From Phycisphaerae bacterium (GTDB lineage Bacteria; Planctomycetota; Phycisphaerae; UBA1845), in the NCBI GenBank assembly GCA_021604825.1, contig BQJS01000241.1:1-6099 (forward strand): a stretch of DNA of 6,099 nucleotides, read 5' to 3'. Of this stretch, positions 3,629 to 6,099 are shown piece by piece; position 1 is the first letter of the stretch, and each line of letters starts with the position of its first letter. A program made the translations under genes and the position numbers. Below the pieces are notes generated by a model. It had not been told where the DNA came from, ran no database searches, and saw nothing but the letters and a program-made list of their open reading frames with translations.

Positions 3629-5182
3629 TTACTGTGGTAGTTGGCCGGTTTCTTTTAGGGCTTTGATGATGGCTTCGGCGTAGGCTTTTGCGCCTTTTGC
3701 GTTGGGGTGGCCTACTGATGCGAAGATGCAGGTAAAGGGGTCGGAAATTGATCCGTCTTCTACGCAGGCTTTGGCGCGGAAGGATAGTTGCGGGTCTTCG
3801 GGTACCAAGCCGATTTCGAGGCCGAGGCGGCGGGCGAGTTCGCGGTCCAGCTTCAAATCCCAGACCCATGAATCGTCGGTGAATACGGCGTGCTCCGGTC
3901 CGAAGCCGGGGTCGACGTACGTGATTGCGTTGGCTTCATCGCGGTGGCTTGCTGCTTCGGTGATGGCTGACTGTAGCGCGATGACCGAGGCTTCGTAGAA
4001 CACTTCTGAATGATGTGTGAACGTCGTGGCGATTTGGTTGAGTTCGTTGACGTTGGCGACATCGAAACCCTGCGTCTGGGCCCAATTCAAAAGACTTGAG
4101 AAATCAGACTGCGTACTGACGAACGGGAAGTAACCGGTCACGATGATCGGAACTTGCGGGGCGATGTCTTTCAACCGATCCAACGTGTCGATCATCTGGT
4201 CATTGCAGAAATAGTCGGTGGCGAATTCGATATCTTCGACCGTGGATTCGGTCGACAGAATGCGTTCAAGCGTGACGTCGTTGATGCAGCCGTCCATGAG
4301 AATCAGGTCGGACCGCTGCGGATGTTCGATCGTGTCGATTTGAAGATTGATCGAGCGAAATGCGGTGGGTACTTCGCCGGTGCACCGAAACGTACACTCC
4401 TCATCGAAGGGCGTGCGGGTCAGCGTTGCGCCCGACATTGCGTAGACGGTGCGGATCACCTTGCGGCCAGTGGCGCTTTCAATCGCATCGGCGACGAGTG
4501 ACGATATCTTGTCGTCCTCGAGCAGGCCGTTTCCCCACATCACCGAATCGCCCAAGATGGTTAAGTAGAAGAAGTCTTGCACCAATTCGATCTGATCGCC
4601 ACCGCGCGGGTCGCCGGTGGTGGTTTCGTCGACGAAGGATTCGAGGTACACGGATTCGGTGAGCATGGCTGTGGGTATTGCGACCGTCGCGCGTCGCCGG
4701 AGTTCGTTTGAGTTTGCATTGGTCGTATCAAGCCAGAACACGCCTTGACCGTCGAACAAGAGGCTCAGGGCTTCGGAGGATAGCGGTTCACCCGGGCAGG
4801 TTGCGTTGGCTGCGATGGGCGGTGGCGTGTTTAGATTGACGAGTTCGGTTGATTGCTTGGCGGCTGAGTCGATCAGTTGCAGCTTGAGTCGATCGAAGTC
4901 GGTGGTGGTCACGTCGATGTCGAACAGTGAGACGCCGAGCGTGGCGCCGCGACTTGCGGACAGGAGGTTGAATTGGCAGGTCGGTTGATAGGCGCGGTCC
5001 GTGCCGACGAGCGGGGCTTCGAGATGGGCGGCTGGCTGAAGGTGGACGGTTACGGGTGCCGATCGAAGTCCGGAATCATTCTTTGGGTCGCTGGCGGTGT
5101 TGCAGGCTGTCAGGCCCGCCCATGCGCAAATGCCCGCGAGCGCGATGGTGGTTCGCATGATGTCGGGGCGTAACTTGCGCAT
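3629..5182 (-). CDS. SGNH/GDSL-family hydrolase lipoprotein
   Basis: From ATG 5182 the product has 517 residues. A basic start (MRKLRPDIMR), a hydrophobic core and LTAC at residues 24-27 form a lipobox, so it is probably a lipoprotein exported to the envelope. Residues about 35-205 are a beta-rich, Cys-containing region I cannot name. The hydrolase part starts at ILGDSVMWGNG (catalytic S213 in GDS), has a block II glycine in AMSGAT (G251), block III GCIND (N301) and block V GHPNAKG (H492). The usual Asp three residues before that His is Ser. Esterase, lipase or acylhydrolase chemistry is likely, substrate unknown. I chose 5182 because GGAG lies 10 nt upstream; a GTG at 5215 and an ATG at 5158 are in frame. 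Intergenic gaps on both sides exceed 200 nt, so it is probably monocistronic. Confidence 0.87.
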   Translation of the reverse strand: MRKLRPDIMRTTIALAGICAWAGLTACNTASDPKNDSGLRSAPVTVHLQPAAHLEAPLVGTDRAYQPTCQFNLLSASRGATLGVSLFDIDVTTTDFDRLKLQLIDSAAKQSTELVNLNTPPPIAANATCPGEPLSSEALSLLFDGQGVFWLDTTNANSNELRRRATVAIPTAMLTESVYLESFVDETTTGDPRGGDQIELVQDFFYLTILGDSVMWGNGLLEDDKISSLVADAIESATGRKVIRTVYAMSGATLTRTPFDEECTFRCTGEVPTAFRSINLQIDTIEHPQRSDLILMDGCINDVTLERILSTESTVEDIEFATDYFCNDQMIDTLDRLKDIAPQVPIIVTGYFPFVSTQSDFSSLLNWAQTQGFDVANVNELNQIATTFTHHSEVFYEASVIALQSAITEAASHRDEANAITYVDPGFGPEHAVFTDDSWVWDLKLDRELARRLGLEIGLVPEDPQLSFRAKACVEDGSISDPFTCIFASVGHPNAKGAKAYAEAIIKALKETGQLPQ

Positions 5183-5297
5183 TGGGGCTATTCTCCGGGA
5201 AACGATAGGCGGCACCAGCCGTCTGGTCGAGTGCCGTTTGTTGAAGCACGTTCCCTTAGTATGTCGGATAGTATTGAAGCGCAGGCAAGTGGGAAAG

Positions 5298-5318
5298 ACG
5301 CCCCGTTTTTGGGGGCGT
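5298..5318 (-). terminator. Possible terminator downstream of the glycosidase-like gene
   Basis: ACGCCCC (5298-5304) and GGGGCGT (5312-5318) are exact reverse complements around a 7-nt loop. On the minus strand the hairpin is followed by CTTTCCC, a weak T-tract. It lies about 117 nt after the stop of the gene at 5435, so an intrinsic or partly Rho-assisted end is possible. Confidence 0.35.
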
Positions 5319-5374
5319 AATCGGCGAATTATTGATCATTGGCCGCCCGGGCCACTCGAGAACCCGACGGATAG

Positions 5375-5393
5375 CACTGCTCACAGAGCAGTG
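5375..5393. repeat. 8-bp perfect inverted repeat
   Basis: CACTGCTC (5375-5382) and GAGCAGTG (5386-5393) flank ACA, forming a tight hairpin in the 3' flank of the glycosidase-like gene. There is no T-tract on either side. It could stabilise the mRNA end or be a protein site. Confidence 0.35.
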
Positions 5394-5434
5394 GCACAAA
5401 TTACGTTGGGTTGGCCTAAGCGGCTACCGACTCG

Positions 5435-6099
5435 CTATCGCTGGCGGGCGAGCGATTGGATTTTGGGCAGGATGATGTCCTGTCGGATAACTCGCTTTTG
5501 GTGTTCGGTGTCCGATTGTCTTGCGAAAGTTTTGTTCGTCGAATCGAAGAGCGACGAGTAGGCGAAGACGCAAAAGTTCTGCACCGCGTTGTAGGCGACA
5601 TCGATTTGGGCGACGGCGATTTCGGCACCGTGCTTTACTTCAAGCTTTTGGCGGATGCCCAGTCCGGGGACGACTTTGGCTTTGCTCTTGCTCATCAGCC
5701 ATGGCCCGAAACGCTGGGCGAATTTCGGGACGCTGTCGGTGTAGTTCATCAGGTAAACGTGGTCGATGATTCCGTCTTCCATCCAACGCAAACCGTCCTG
5801 GTGGTGGGTGAGGCCGCGCGTCGGCACGGAACCGACGGAGGCCGTGAGCAGGGCGTTTGGCTTGGTGTCCTTGACCATCTTGTAAACGTCGGCGACGAGT
5901 TGGTTGACTTGATTGGTGCGCCACTGATTCCAAGCGGTTGGGTTTTCGTCGGGGCTTTGGTTGGTGGATCGTCGGTACAATTCGAGGGTCCGGGCGTCGC
6001 GCGGGTAGTCGGGGATCTTCTCGCCGGGAACGACGCGCTCGTTGGGGAAGCGGATGTAGTCCATGTGCAACCCGTCGATGTCGTAGCGGGCGACGAGGT
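5435..6099 (-). CDS. Glycosyl hydrolase-like 10 (GHL10/DUF187) family protein, C-terminal part; runs off the right edge
   Basis: The frame is open to 6099 and ends with TAG at 5435, giving about 220 visible residues. At the visible start, ARYDIDGLHMDYIRFP is the strongly conserved (beta/alpha)8-barrel motif of GHL10 (PF02638, formerly DUF187) with the acidic cluster D-x-D-G-x-x-x-D-Y. Further on, GLRWMEDGIIDHVYLMNYT is the next conserved barrel strand, usual in this family. The end carries a helical tail. Family members are exported putative glycosidases, some acting on cell-wall or other polysaccharides; no substrate can be given here. The N-terminus and any signal peptide are outside the window. 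There is no internal stop or frameshift. Confidence 0.88.
   Translation of the reverse strand, partial: LVARYDIDGLHMDYIRFPNERVVPGEKIPDYPRDARTLELYRRSTNQSPDENPTAWNQWRTNQVNQLVADVYKMVKDTKPNALLTASVGSVPTRGLTHHQDGLRWMEDGIIDHVYLMNYTDSVPKFAQRFGPWLMSKSKAKVVPGLGIRQKLEVKHGAEIAVAQIDVAYNAVQNFCVFAYSSLFDSTNKTFARQSDTEHQKRVIRQDIILPKIQSLARQR

Noticed and set aside
3306..3869. Minus-strand frame of 187 codons spanning the gap between the DinB and SGNH genes
   Set aside because: It runs out of frame through both genes and through the palindromic repeats (giving the VIPAHAGIQ string), is Arg/Pro-rich and has no start signal.

Overview
The window looks like chromosomal DNA of a Gram-negative, free-living bacterium, possibly a planctomycete or a relative. 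The signs are a Phenol_MetA_deg-type outer-membrane beta-barrel gene, a GHL10-type glycosidase, a lipobox-bearing SGNH hydrolase and moderately high GC. This placement is an inference; no rRNA or marker gene is present. Three minus-strand genes on the right, one minus-strand gene running off the left edge and one plus-strand gene in the middle make up the recognisable coding capacity.

Layout. Positions 1-788 (minus): N-terminal part of an outer-membrane channel/transporter-like protein, with a candidate promoter at 876-903. Positions about 1046-1824 (plus): no convincing protein gene, but what looks like one large structured RNA. It has a sigma70-like promoter (1046-1074), a 13-bp long-range helix (1116-1301), many local hairpins, a tandem array of four 39-40-nt hairpin units whose 11-nt loops all read A-N-N-T-GAGAGA-C/G, and a strong intrinsic terminator (1777-1824). 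All imperfect stem pairs are G.U on the plus strand rather than A.C, so the plus strand is the folded product. Positions 2031-2807 (plus): an unrecognised zinc-ribbon, single-pass membrane protein in visibly more AT-rich DNA. Positions 2882-3388 (minus): DinB-family protein. Positions 3513-3581: two dispersed-type palindromic repeats. Positions 3629-5182 (minus): SGNH/GDSL-hydrolase lipoprotein. Positions 5298-5393: two inverted repeats. Positions 5435-6099 (minus): C-terminal part of a GHL10/DUF187 glycosidase-like protein, running off the right edge.

How they relate. The minus-strand genes look like unrelated monocistronic housekeeping or envelope genes with gaps of more than 200 bp. The central island, large RNA plus adjacent membrane protein, is the interesting part. 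Its layout recalls the OLE RNA/OapA pairing and, more loosely, type III toxin-antitoxin loci (tandem RNA repeats, terminator, protein gene), but neither the RNA nor the protein is a member I recognise. I regard the RNA as a candidate undescribed large ncRNA class.
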